Shown: piece after piece, positions 1-6,074 of the stretch
Layout: each line of letters begins with the position of its first letter
Numbering within the stretch: the stretch's first letter is position 1
Assembly: GCA_002306375.1 (NCBI GenBank)
Contig: DBRU01000063.1
Location: 1 to 17,323 of the forward strand
Origin: Faecalibacterium sp. UBA1360
Lineage (GTDB): Bacteria > Bacillota > Clostridia > Oscillospirales > Ruminococcaceae
Direction: 5' to 3'
DNA: 17,323 bases
Made by a program: the position numbers and the translations under genes
Notes under the pieces: model-generated
The model's database searches: none
The model's input: the letters and a program-made list of their open reading frames with translations, nothing else
Told to the model about the DNA's origin: nothing

Positions 1-922
1 GACAGCGGAAGGTCTCCTCGTCCGCCACGTCGAAGCTCAGCGACTTCATCGCCGCAAAATCCAGTTCGGGCGCGGGGCTGGGCAGGCGGTCGGGCCAGGT
101 CAGGGCGTACTGGATGGGGATGCGCATATCCGGCACGCCCAGCTGGGCAATGACCGAGTTGTCGGCAAACTGCACGGCGGAATGGATCACGCTCTCCCGC
201 TGGACGACGATCTGGATCTTATCCTCGGGCAAACCGAACAGCCAGACCGCCTCGATGAGTTCCAGGCCCTTGTTCATCAGGGTGGCCGAGTCGATGGTGA
301 TCTTGGCGCCCATGTTCCAGTTGGGGTGTTTGAGGGCGTCGGCCCTGGTCTTGCCGGCCAGCTGCTCTTTCTTCATACCGAAGAAAGGCCCGCCCGAAGC
401 CGTGAGCAGGATCTTGGTCAGCCGCTTGGCCGAGTGTTGGTCCTGCAGGCACTGGAAAATGGCCGAATGTTCGCTGTCCACGGGCAGCAGGCGCACGTTG
501 TGACGGCGCACGGCGTCGGTGACCAGGTGCCCGCCGGTGACCAGGCTTTCCTTGTTGGCAAGGGCCAGGTCGTGGCCGCTTTCAATGGCGGCCAGGGATG
601 CAGGCAGGCCGGCGATGCCCACCACCGCGTTGAGCACCACGTCGGGGCCGTCCATGGCGGCCAGGGTGCGCAGGCCCTCGGCCCCCTTGAGCAGTTTGGG
701 GGCCCCCGCCACACCGGCAAGGCGGGCTTGCAGCCGGTCGCAGGCGTCCGGGTCCACCACCGCCACCCAGGCGGGGTGGAATTCGGCTATCTGCTGTTCA
801 AGGAGCTCGATGCGGGAGTGCGCGGCCAGGCCGAACACCCGGTAGCCCTGCATACGGGCCACATCCAGGCTCTGCACGCCGATGGAACCGGTGGAACCCA
901 AAAGGGTGATGGTTTTGCTCAT
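1..922 (-). CDS. dxr: 1-deoxy-D-xylulose 5-phosphate reductoisomerase, 3' end cut by window edge
   Basis: Cytosolic NADPH- and metal-dependent enzyme that converts 1-deoxy-D-xylulose 5-phosphate to 2-C-methyl-D-erythritol 4-phosphate, the committed step of the MEP isoprenoid pathway and the target of fosmidomycin. About 307 codons are visible; the family is usually 380-400 residues, so the C-terminal part lies outside. The N-terminal NADPH-binding loop GSTGSIG is at residues 9-15, NKESLV at about 123-128, and the metal-ligand motif PVDSEHSAIFQ places Asp149 and Glu151 where the E. coli enzyme has Asp150 and Glu152. The start was chosen because AGGAAG lies about 9 nt upstream and the GSTGSIG fold begins immediately. 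It is the last visible gene of the pyrH-frr-cdsA-dxr operon, 18 nt after the cdsA stop, so co-transcription is very likely. Identification is firm. Confidence 0.96.
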   Translation of the reverse strand, partial: MSKTITLLGSTGSIGVQSLDVARMQGYRVFGLAAHSRIELLEQQIAEFHPAWVAVVDPDACDRLQARLAGVAGAPKLLKGAEGLRTLAAMDGPDVVLNAVVGIAGLPASLAAIESGHDLALANKESLVTGGHLVTDAVRRHNVRLLPVDSEHSAIFQCLQDQHSAKRLTKILLTASGGPFFGMKKEQLAGKTRADALKHPNWNMGAKITIDSATLMNKGLELIEAVWLFGLPEDKIQIVVQRESVIHSAVQFADNSVIAQLGVPDMRIPIQYALTWPDRLPSPAPELDFAAMKSLSFDVADEETFRC

Positions 923-940
923 GTCAGTCACTTCCTGTCG

Positions 941-1807
941 TTATCGGGCAAACAGATAGAAGAAATAGCGCACGGCGATGGAGACGAAGGGCGCGATGAA
1001 CATCACGCTGTCGAACCGATCCAGGATGCCGCCGTGGCCGGGGAAGATCGTGCCGTAGTCCTTGATGCCCACCTGGCGCTTGACCGCCGAGGCGAACAGA
1101 TCGCCCAGGATGCCCAGCACCGACGCCACGGCCCCCAGGCCCAGGATGATCAGGTAATGGCGCACCGTGACGTCCACGGTGAACATCAGCAGCCGCCCGG
1201 ACAGCTGACCGTACACAAAGGTGACCAGCACGCCGGCCAGCATGCTGCCGATGACGCCGCCCACGGCGCCTTCGACAGTCTTATGGGGGCTGACCACGGG
1301 CGCCAGCTTGTGGCGGCCAAAGGCCCGGCCCGTGAAATAGGCCGCGGTGTCGCCGCCCCAGGCAAAGCACAAAATCAGCAAAATGAAGTACACGGCGTCA
1401 TAGCCGTAGGTTTCGGGCGGGAGCTGACGCTTGAGGTAGATCAGCGAGTAAAAGCAGAACAAAATCACCCCGCCGAAATACACCAGCCCGGCCAGCTTGC
1501 CGAATTGCAGCGTGCCATGGTTGGCAATGAGACAGACGTTGTAGTACAGCACCACCAGAAAGCTGACGGGCAGCAAAAGAGCCCGCACGGCGACAGCCCC
1601 GGACAGCATGACCAGCAGCGTGTAGGGTACGGCTGCGGCAAACAGATACCACTGGCGTATACCGAACCCCATGGCGCTGAACACTTCGTGGATGGCCAGA
1701 AGACAAATGCCCGCGAGCACGATGTCGAACACAAAGGTGTCGAACAGAGCCAGCACGGCGGCCAGCACGCACAGGCCGACGACGGCGGTGATGATGCGAG
1801 TTTTCAT
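941..1807 (-). CDS. cdsA: Phosphatidate cytidylyltransferase (CDP-diglyceride synthase)
   Basis: Integral membrane enzyme that makes CDP-diacylglycerol from phosphatidic acid and CTP, the branch point for phosphatidylglycerol, cardiolipin and phosphatidylserine. The 288-residue protein is almost wholly hydrophobic with about seven or eight membrane segments. Near the C-terminus it carries the CdsA signature: KR followed by KD, then PGHGGILDRFDS. An upstream in-frame ATG at 1852 would add 15 residues (MLRPPP...). I chose 1807 because GAAAGGAAAG lies just upstream and MKTR followed by a long hydrophobic helix is the usual family start. It sits between frr (126 nt upstream) and dxr (18 nt downstream). 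The common neighbour uppS is missing between frr and cdsA. Confidence 0.95.
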   Translation of the reverse strand: MKTRIITAVVGLCVLAAVLALFDTFVFDIVLAGICLLAIHEVFSAMGFGIRQWYLFAAAVPYTLLVMLSGAVAVRALLLPVSFLVVLYYNVCLIANHGTLQFGKLAGLVYFGGVILFCFYSLIYLKRQLPPETYGYDAVYFILLILCFAWGGDTAAYFTGRAFGRHKLAPVVSPHKTVEGAVGGVIGSMLAGVLVTFVYGQLSGRLLMFTVDVTVRHYLIILGLGAVASVLGILGDLFASAVKRQVGIKDYGTIFPGHGGILDRFDSVMFIAPFVSIAVRYFFYLFAR

Positions 1808-1890
1808 ACGGATGGTCTTTCCTTTCGGTGGCAGGGGCGGCGGACGCAACATATATATGCGCGCGCGCCGCTTCCCTTGCCTGATATGAC

Positions 1891-1915
1891 GTGTGCCGCG
1901 CTACGCGCGGCACAC
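1891..1915. repeat. Perfect 11-bp inverted repeat between frr and cdsA
   Basis: GTGTGCCGCGC, loop TAC, GCGCGGCACAC: a perfect 11-bp stem with a 3-nt loop in the frr-cdsA gap, where uppS is normally found. No T-run follows on either strand, so it is not a classical Rho-independent terminator. It could be an mRNA stability or processing element, a weak attenuator inside the operon, or a copy of a dispersed palindromic repeat. An alternating AT/GC tract (about 1851-1869) lies between it and cdsA. Confidence 0.7.
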
Positions 1916-1933
1916 GCTGCATGGAGCCGGGGC

Positions 1934-2488
1934 TCAGACCTCCATGATCTCCTGATTTTTGGCGGCGCAGGTCTCGTCGATCTTCTTGACGAACTTGTCG
2001 GTGAGCTTCTGGATCTCTTCTTCCAGTTTCTTCTGGTCGTCCTCGGTCAGCTCGCCGGCCTTTTTCATGGCCTTGAACTTATCCATGGCGTCGCGGCGCA
2101 CGTTGCGCACGGCGACCTTGGCTTCTTCACCCTGCTTCTGCACGTCCTTGGTCAGCTGCTTGCGGCGTTCTTCGGTGGGCGCGGGAAACACCAGGCGGAT
2201 GGTGTGGCCGTCATCCACGGGGTTGATGCCGATGTCGCTGGTCTGGATGGCCTTGGAGATCTCGCGCACCATCTTGCCATCCCAGGGGGTGATGGTCAGG
2301 ATGCGGGCTTCGGCCACGGCCACGGCCGCGATCTGGTTGATGGGCGTGGGCGCACCGTAGTAGTCCACCGACACCTTGTCCAGAATGGCGGGGTTGGCGC
2401 GGCCGGCGCGGATGGTGGCCAGCTCGCGGCTGAGATGGTTGACGCAGTTGGTCATTTTTTCTTCGTAGATCTTGGTCGTGCTGCTCAT
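1934..2488 (-). CDS. frr: Ribosome recycling factor
   Basis: Cytosolic factor that, with EF-G, splits the post-termination ribosome and releases mRNA and tRNA. The 184-residue length is typical of the family (about 185). Diagnostic segments are visible: an N-terminal helix with RELATIRAGRANPAILD, then VDYYGAPTPINQIA, then ITPWDG, then GIN with DG further on, followed by RLVFPAPTEERRKQL and a long lysine- and glutamate-rich helix that forms the other part of the three-helix bundle. The start codon is preceded by AAGGAGATACCTT, a strong Shine-Dalgarno sequence. It lies 50 nt after pyrH, the near-universal bacterial pairing. Identification is secure. Confidence 0.98.
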   Translation of the reverse strand: MSSTTKIYEEKMTNCVNHLSRELATIRAGRANPAILDKVSVDYYGAPTPINQIAAVAVAEARILTITPWDGKMVREISKAIQTSDIGINPVDDGHTIRLVFPAPTEERRKQLTKDVQKQGEEAKVAVRNVRRDAMDKFKAMKKAGELTEDDQKKLEEEIQKLTDKFVKKIDETCAAKNQEIMEV

Positions 2489-2538
2489 AAGGTATCTCCT
2501 TTTTCTTCAGCCCGTGGGCCGTATGTTTATGGTAAGGG

Positions 2539-3246
2539 TCATTCCTTGACCAGGGTGCCGACGGCTTCGCCCCGCACGGCCCGAGCGATGTTTTCGGGCC
2601 GGCCCAGGTCAAACACCACAATGGGCAGGCCGTTGTCGCGGCACAGGCTGGCGGCCGTGGAATCCATGACGGCCAGGCGCTCGTCCAGCACCTTCGTGAA
2701 GGTCAGTCGGTCATAGCGCAGGGCGTCGGGATATTTGTGGGGGTCCTTGTCGTAGACGCCATCCACCATCGTGGCCTTGAACATGGCGTCGGCGCTGATC
2801 TCCAGCGCGCGCAGGGCCGAGGCCGTGTCGGTGGAGAAGATGGGATTGCCGGTGCCGCCGCCGAACACCACGATCTGCCCGGCCTGCAAGGCGGCAATGG
2901 CCTTGTCGCTGGTAAAGGTCTCGGCCACCTGGGGCATGACCGAGCTGGTCATGACCACGGCGGGCACGCCCTGCTGGCGCAGCGCGTCCTTGACGGCCAG
3001 GGCGTTCATCACCGTGGCCAGCATACCGATCTTGTCGGCGTCCATGCGGTCCATTTTGCCGCTGGAACGCCCGCGCCAGAAATTGCCGCCGCCCACAACG
3101 ATGCCGATCTGGGCGCCCAGTTCGTGGGCCTGGCGAACGCCGGCGCAGATAGAGGCGATGGTCGCCTCGTCAAAGCCGACGCCTTTGTCGCCGGCCAGGG
3201 CTTCGCCGCTGAGTTTGAGCAAGATACGTTTGTATTGGATGTCCAT
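2539..3246 (-). CDS. pyrH: UMP kinase
   Basis: Cytosolic amino acid kinase-family enzyme that phosphorylates UMP to UDP with ATP, typically activated by GTP and inhibited by UTP. The 235 residues match the usual 235-245. Family segments seen in order: RILLKLSGEALAGD (phosphate-binding loop), VVGGGNFWRG, DKIGMLATVMNAL, and GGTGNPIFSTDTASALRA (nucleotide-binding region). An in-frame ATG at 3273 would add nine residues (MKTCRWCKG). I prefer 3246 because AGGTGG sits 9 nt upstream and MDIQYKRILLKLSGE is the usual N-terminus. It is the first gene of the operon, with a promoter candidate at 3282-3310 just upstream. Confidence 0.97.
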   Translation of the reverse strand: MDIQYKRILLKLSGEALAGDKGVGFDEATIASICAGVRQAHELGAQIGIVVGGGNFWRGRSSGKMDRMDADKIGMLATVMNALAVKDALRQQGVPAVVMTSSVMPQVAETFTSDKAIAALQAGQIVVFGGGTGNPIFSTDTASALRALEISADAMFKATMVDGVYDKDPHKYPDALRYDRLTFTKVLDERLAVMDSTAASLCRDNGLPIVVFDLGRPENIARAVRGEAVGTLVKE

Positions 3247-3281
3247 TCCTTTGCACCACCTGCATGTTTTCATATAGAGTT

Positions 3282-3310
3282 ATTGTACAATAGTTTGCCC
3301 CCAAAGTAAA
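3282..3310 (-). promoter_or_regulatory. Sigma-A-type promoter of the pyrH-frr-cdsA-dxr operon
   Basis: Read on the minus strand: -35 TTTACT (4/6 to TTGACA) at 3305-3310, a 17-nt spacer, and -10 TACAAT (5/6) at 3282-3287. The -10 lies inside a perfect 12-nt palindrome, TATTGTACAATA (3281-3292). That could be an operator or a coincidence of an AT-rich -10. Assigned by match to consensus only. Confidence 0.6.
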
Positions 3311-3331
3311 TAAGGCGCTGAAAAATGGCAT

Positions 3332-3365
3332 AAAAAATTCACACCGCCTTTTGTGGCGGTGTGAA
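3332..3365 (-). terminator. Rho-independent terminator of the HATPase operon
   Basis: Read on the minus strand: TTCACACCGCC, a 6-nt loop, GGCGGTGTGAA, then six T residues. The 11-bp stem is perfect. It starts 14 nt after the stop of the HATPase gene and just before the pyrH promoter, separating the two co-oriented operons. Confidence 0.92.
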
Positions 3366-3379
3366 CGCAGCTTTTGACG

Positions 3380-4210
3380 TCAGGGCCGGGGCCGGTCCAG
3401 GGCGCACAGATCCCGGTGAAGGCGCTGGCGCAGCGCGGCGCGCCGGCTTTGCCGGGCATGGGAATCGTCGGCCAACAGCAGCCCCGACGGGTCCGGGACG
3501 TGCCGGGGCAGTGTGAAAGTCAGGGCCAGCCCCCCGCTTTGTTCCCCCACTTCCAGCGTCCAGCCCAGGGCGGCCGCATACTCGCGCACAAGCAGCAGGC
3601 CCGTGCCCCCCACGGCGGGAATGCCGCCTTCGGGCACTTTGCCGTGGAGCAGGTCGGCCGCCGAGCCCGGCAACCCCGGTCCGTCGTCGCGGTAGAGCAG
3701 GCAGCGGTCGTCGGTACAGGTCCATTCGATCTGCCGCGCGCCGGCCACAAGGGCGTTGGACATCAGGTTGGCGGCGATGCCGTCCACCAAAGAGTCGTCC
3801 CCTTCCAGCCAAAGCTCCCCGGCCGTCGTTCGGTCGCACAGGCTCATGCGCAGCGTGGCGCCGCAGGAGGCCAGTTCCTCGTTGGAACACGCGCAAATCT
3901 CCCGCAGGCTGGCCGCCAGGTCCATGGGCTGCAAGGCGCGCAGCCCCCGCAAAGCCGCCCCCAGGGCCAGGTCGGCGGCGTTGCCGCTGAGGCGCTCGAG
4001 GCGGTACAGGCGGCAGGTCATCTCTTGCAAGGCTTCCAGCGCGGTGGCCCGCACGGGTTCGGGCGCCTCTTTTTCCAGGTAGCGGGTCAGCGCTTCGACC
4101 ATGCCCTGCAAAACACAAAAATCCCCCGCCAGGCGACCCTTGAGGCCGCCGCGAAGGGCAAGGTCCGGCTGTAATATGGCCGGGTCGGAATGGGGCGGGT
4201 GTGAATCCAT
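3380..4210 (-). CDS. Soluble HATPase-domain protein (histidine kinase-like), partner of the Spo0A-like regulator
   Basis: A 276-residue protein without membrane segments. The C-terminal half has a GHKL/HATPase_c fold: N-box GIAANLMSNAL (144-154, Asn148 and Asn152), G1 box DDGPGLP (175-181), and G2 box GGTGLLLV (201-208). The N-terminal half (about 25-110) looks helical and resembles a dimerisation region, but I see no H-box: the only His residues before the ATPase domain are His4 and His7. Autophosphorylation in the usual way is therefore doubtful. It lies 44 nt downstream of the Spo0A-like regulator, with GAGG 8 nt before its ATG, and is followed by a terminator. It may be a degenerate sensor kinase, a phosphatase for the receiver, or an ATPase-type partner-binding protein. 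The last ~35 residues are Arg-rich with no recognised domain. Domain call firm; role inferred. Confidence 0.8.
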   Translation of the reverse strand: MDSHPPHSDPAILQPDLALRGGLKGRLAGDFCVLQGMVEALTRYLEKEAPEPVRATALEALQEMTCRLYRLERLSGNAADLALGAALRGLRALQPMDLAASLREICACSNEELASCGATLRMSLCDRTTAGELWLEGDDSLVDGIAANLMSNALVAGARQIEWTCTDDRCLLYRDDGPGLPGSAADLLHGKVPEGGIPAVGGTGLLLVREYAAALGWTLEVGEQSGGLALTFTLPRHVPDPSGLLLADDSHARQSRRAALRQRLHRDLCALDRPRP

Positions 4211-4254
4211 GGCTAGTGCCTCTTTTCAATCGGGGAGGTGGCCTGAAAGGAAAT

Positions 4255-5010
4255 TCATCGGCCCAGCGCGCGGCGGATCAATTCTGTCAGGCTCAGGATC
4301 AGTTCAAGATTGCTCAGTCGGCTGCCTTCGGGCTTGTTGAGCATGACGCACAGATGCGCATACCCCTGCGGGCCGGTGCTGCGCAGGGATTCGTTGAGCC
4401 GCTGTATGGCCGAGGCTACGGTGCCCGGGCGGATATGCCGGCCGTCGGCCGCATACTGGTACAGCTCCTTGGCGATATAATCCCCCGGACGCAAAGTCGT
4501 GAGCAGCAAAATGCGTTCCAGGTAGTTCCAGCCGCTCAAACGGCGGTTGTAGCACATTTTGCGCAGCCAGCCGTACAGATATTCGCGCACCAGATGCGCC
4601 TGCCAGGCCGCGTCGTCGCTGCCGTAGCGGCATACCGCGCCGAACAGCTCCGACAAGGTGTATGGCTTAAAGATAACCTCATCCGCGCCCATTGTCAAGA
4701 AGCGGGACGCCGCGGTCTGGGTGCAGGGCATGGCCGTGAGCACCACCCGCGGGCGCACGGGCAATTCCAGCAGACCCAGGCCGCGCAGCACTTCGCCCAC
4801 GCCGGGGCCCTGCAAAAGGGTGTCCAGCACCAGAACGCGCGGGCTCAGCCCCTGTTCCAGCAGATCCAGCACCTGACGCCCCGAGGTGACCGCCGCGCAC
4901 AGCTCGATCGTATCCTGCGCCCGGGCATACAGCCGCACGGCCCCGCACTGGCCCCGGTCGCTGTCGGCAAAGATCAGACTGACGGCGGCGCGTTCGCTCA
5001 TCTCGGACAT
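4255..5010 (-). CDS. Spo0A-like response regulator (receiver plus divergent Spo0A C-terminal domain)
   Basis: A 251-residue cytosolic regulator. The receiver (about 8-125) has the full phosphorylation set: acid pocket Asp16/Asp18 (FADSD), phospho-acceptor Asp63 (VLVLDTLL), Thr92 (VLTAM) and Lys115 (FKP). Its DTLLQGPGV and FKPYTLSEL segments follow the Spo0A receiver pattern. The C-terminal part (about 135-250) resembles the Spo0A effector domain: YLYGWLRKM, then GWNYLERILLL, then IAKELYQYAADGRHIRPGTVASAIQRLNES, comparable to Spo0A's GYLYLREAI, LYPDIAKKFNTTASRVERAIRHAIE. The DNA-contacting helix differs, so its sites are probably not standard 0A boxes. Possible starts are GTG 5034, ATG 5010 and ATG 5001; 5010 has AAGGGG 8 nt upstream, and 5001 has GGAAGG 9 nt upstream. 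It lies between the DUF6514-like gene and the HATPase gene. Probably a paralogue, not the master sporulation gene. Confidence 0.8.
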   Translation of the reverse strand: MSEMSERAAVSLIFADSDRGQCGAVRLYARAQDTIELCAAVTSGRQVLDLLEQGLSPRVLVLDTLLQGPGVGEVLRGLGLLELPVRPRVVLTAMPCTQTAASRFLTMGADEVIFKPYTLSELFGAVCRYGSDDAAWQAHLVREYLYGWLRKMCYNRRLSGWNYLERILLLTTLRPGDYIAKELYQYAADGRHIRPGTVASAIQRLNESLRSTGPQGYAHLCVMLNKPEGSRLSNLELILSLTELIRRALGR

Positions 5011-5053
5011 CCTTCCATCCCCTTTTTCGCTCACATTGACGCCGCGCAGACCC

Positions 5054-5359
5054 TTACGGCCCGGCCAGCGTTTCGCTCACGTCCTGCACCACCGCCTGCA
5101 AATGTTCGGGCGCAACGGCGTTCTCGTACAAAAAGAGCAAAAGATCGGCCGCGCAGGCGTCGTCGGCAATGTCCAGGGCACAGCACGCCCGGCGCTCCGC
5201 ACCCCCGCCCGTACGGCGCACCGATACCGCCAATCCGCCAGGCGTGCGGTACAGCGTGTAGGCCACGCAATGCGCCGCCTGCAGGCCGCGGATGGCGGAA
5301 AACTGCCGCACATACTCGGCCACGGGGTCGGATTCGGGCCACGATCGAGAAACGGTCAT
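5054..5359 (-). CDS. DUF6514-like small protein
   Basis: A protein of about 101 residues, first gene of the operon with the Spo0A-like regulator (43 nt gap) and the HATPase. From memory it follows the DUF6514 pattern of clostridial proteins: a strand-rich start (HCVAYTLYRTPGGLAVSVRRTGG), then CALDIADDACAADLLLFLYENAVAPEHLQAVVQDVSETL, an acidic helix followed by a segment of the type 'L...N.V.P.HL..V..D'. No catalytic motif, signal peptide or membrane segment is visible, and the family function is unknown to me. The reading frame is open back to 5530, but residues there are low in complexity and lie over the promoter. ATG 5359 has GGGGAG 11 nt upstream; ATG 5368 has the same sequence only 2 nt upstream, so 5359 is preferred. 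Confidence 0.6.
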   Translation of the reverse strand: MTVSRSWPESDPVAEYVRQFSAIRGLQAAHCVAYTLYRTPGGLAVSVRRTGGGAERRACCALDIADDACAADLLLFLYENAVAPEHLQAVVQDVSETLAGP

Positions 5360-5467
5360 ATCGTACATTTCTCCCCACGTTTTCGATACTGACCGGCACA
5401 CCGCAACACGCCGGCCGCAGCCCGCCCTGCGCCGATGTCCCCCGCGCGGGGCCGGTCTTGCAAATTT

Positions 5468-5496
5468 ATGATAATATTTGCTGCAACCAAAATCAA
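5468..5496 (-). promoter_or_regulatory. Promoter of the DUF6514 / Spo0A-like / HATPase operon
   Basis: On the minus strand: -35 TTGATT (4/6) at 5491-5496, 17-nt spacer, -10 TATCAT (5/6) at 5468-5473. It would give a leader of about 100 nt containing a possible 7-bp stem (GGCCGGC with GCCGGTC, one G-U pair) shortly before the Shine-Dalgarno. I saw no clear 0A box (TGNCGAA type) near it. Confidence 0.6.
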
Positions 5497-5775
5497 TGCC
5501 TGTACGCATAATTTTCGTATACGATTTCATACGGTGACAGCAATTTTCGCACCACGGTTTCGTGTTACTCGATTCTTCGCGCTTTTTTCAGGCAATATTT
5601 ATTCGTTCTAAAACAAAAAACGTGCAAAAACGCGCCGCAAAGTCCCGGCGCCGCGCGATATTGTCACCCCCAGCCTCCCGAAAAGCCCATAAGCAAGCCA
5701 TCCGCCGGGTGTGTAAGCCCCCCTGCGGCGCCGCCCGGGCAGCCCGGCCGCTTAGAAAAAAAGCCGGCGCGGGGC
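5497..5775. other. Intergenic stretch with no recognised gene
   Basis: Between the minus-strand regulator operon promoter and the plus-strand tRNA promoter. Base composition is mixed, AT-rich up to about 5635 and GC-rich afterwards. It has short palindromes (GCGGCGCCGC, GCCCGGGC) near 5730-5745 but no convincing terminator, RNA gene or ORF with a ribosome binding site. Open frames here, on both strands, have no recognisable protein features. Confidence 0.5.
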
Positions 5776-5804
5776 TTGACTTTTTGCAAAACATGGGGTA
5801 TAGT
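5776..5804 (+). promoter_or_regulatory. Promoter of the tRNA-Ala gene
   Basis: -35 TTGACT (5/6) at 5776-5781, 17-nt spacer, -10 TATAGT (5/6) at 5799-5804. It lies 19 nt before the first base of the mature tRNA, so the 5' leader would be very short. Strong consensus match. Confidence 0.85.
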
Positions 5805-5823
5805 AACTTGGTCAGATACATTT

Positions 5824-5899
5824 GGGCCTGTAGCTCAGTTGGGAGAGCGTTCGGTTCGCATCCGAGAGGTCAAGGGTTCGAATCCCTCCAGGTCCACCA
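5824..5899 (+). tRNA. tRNA-Ala (anticodon CGC)
   Basis: A 76-nt cloverleaf with encoded 3' CCA. The acceptor stem GGGCCTG pairs with CAGGTCC and contains the G3:U70 wobble pair that is the alanine identity element. The D arm is GCTC/GAGC. The anticodon stem TTCGG/CCGAG closes the loop TTCGCAT, giving anticodon CGC, which reads GCG. The T loop is TTCGAAT. The T stem AAGGG/CCCTC has an A-C mismatch at its outermost position (49-65). Single gene with its own promoter and terminator. Confidence 0.97.
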
Positions 5900-5934
5900 A
5901 GCCCCGCGTGCCATGCACGCGGGGCTCTTTCTTT
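5900..5934 (+). terminator. Rho-independent terminator of the tRNA gene
   Basis: Perfect 12-bp stem AGCCCCGCGTGC, loop CAT, GCACGCGGGGCT, followed by CTTTCTTT. It begins right after the CCA end, so the primary transcript is little longer than the tRNA. Confidence 0.93.
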
Positions 5935-5957
5935 GCTCTATGCTTTGCACTGCCGCC

Positions 5958-5986
5958 TTGACACGGCGGCGCCCGGATGGTATACT
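5958..5986 (+). promoter_or_regulatory. Promoter of the sdpR-sdpI-ABC operon
   Basis: Consensus -35 TTGACA at 5958-5963, 17-nt spacer, and -10 TATACT (5/6) at 5981-5986 with an extended -10 TGG before it. This is a near-ideal sigma-A promoter, which suggests strong expression unless repressed. The operator candidate at 6000-6015 lies directly downstream. Confidence 0.9.
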
Positions 5987-5999
5987 GCGGACATATTAA

Positions 6000-6015
6000 T
6001 TAGATATTTGTCTAA
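6000..6015 (+). promoter_or_regulatory. Candidate SdpR/ArsR-type operator
   Basis: Inverted repeat TTAGA-N6-TCTAA embedded in an AT-rich island (ATATTAATTAGATATTTG...) that contrasts with GC-rich surroundings. It starts 14 nt after the -10, across or just past the transcription start, a position where an ArsR-family dimer would block the promoter. Autoregulation by the downstream ArsR-family protein is inferred, as known for Bacillus subtilis sdpR. Confidence 0.6.
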
Positions 6016-6074
6016 ACGTCTACCATTTGACGCAGGCGGGCAGGGCTTCCCTGCCCGGGAAAGGAGGCCTTCGT

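Noticed and set aside
182..2716. 844-codon plus-strand open frame
   Set aside because: It lies antisense to dxr, cdsA, frr and pyrH. Its His-, Gly- and Gln-rich translation has no domain and no ribosome site; it is a by-product of GC-rich codon bias.
5360..5530. N-terminal extension of the DUF6514-like gene to ATG 5530
   Set aside because: The added 50-odd residues cross the promoter and are Arg/Gly-rich without pattern; internal ATG 5359 has a usable Shine-Dalgarno.
5562..5999. Open frame running through the tRNA gene
   Set aside because: It overlaps the tRNA, its promoter and terminator, has no ribosome site and shows no protein-like features.
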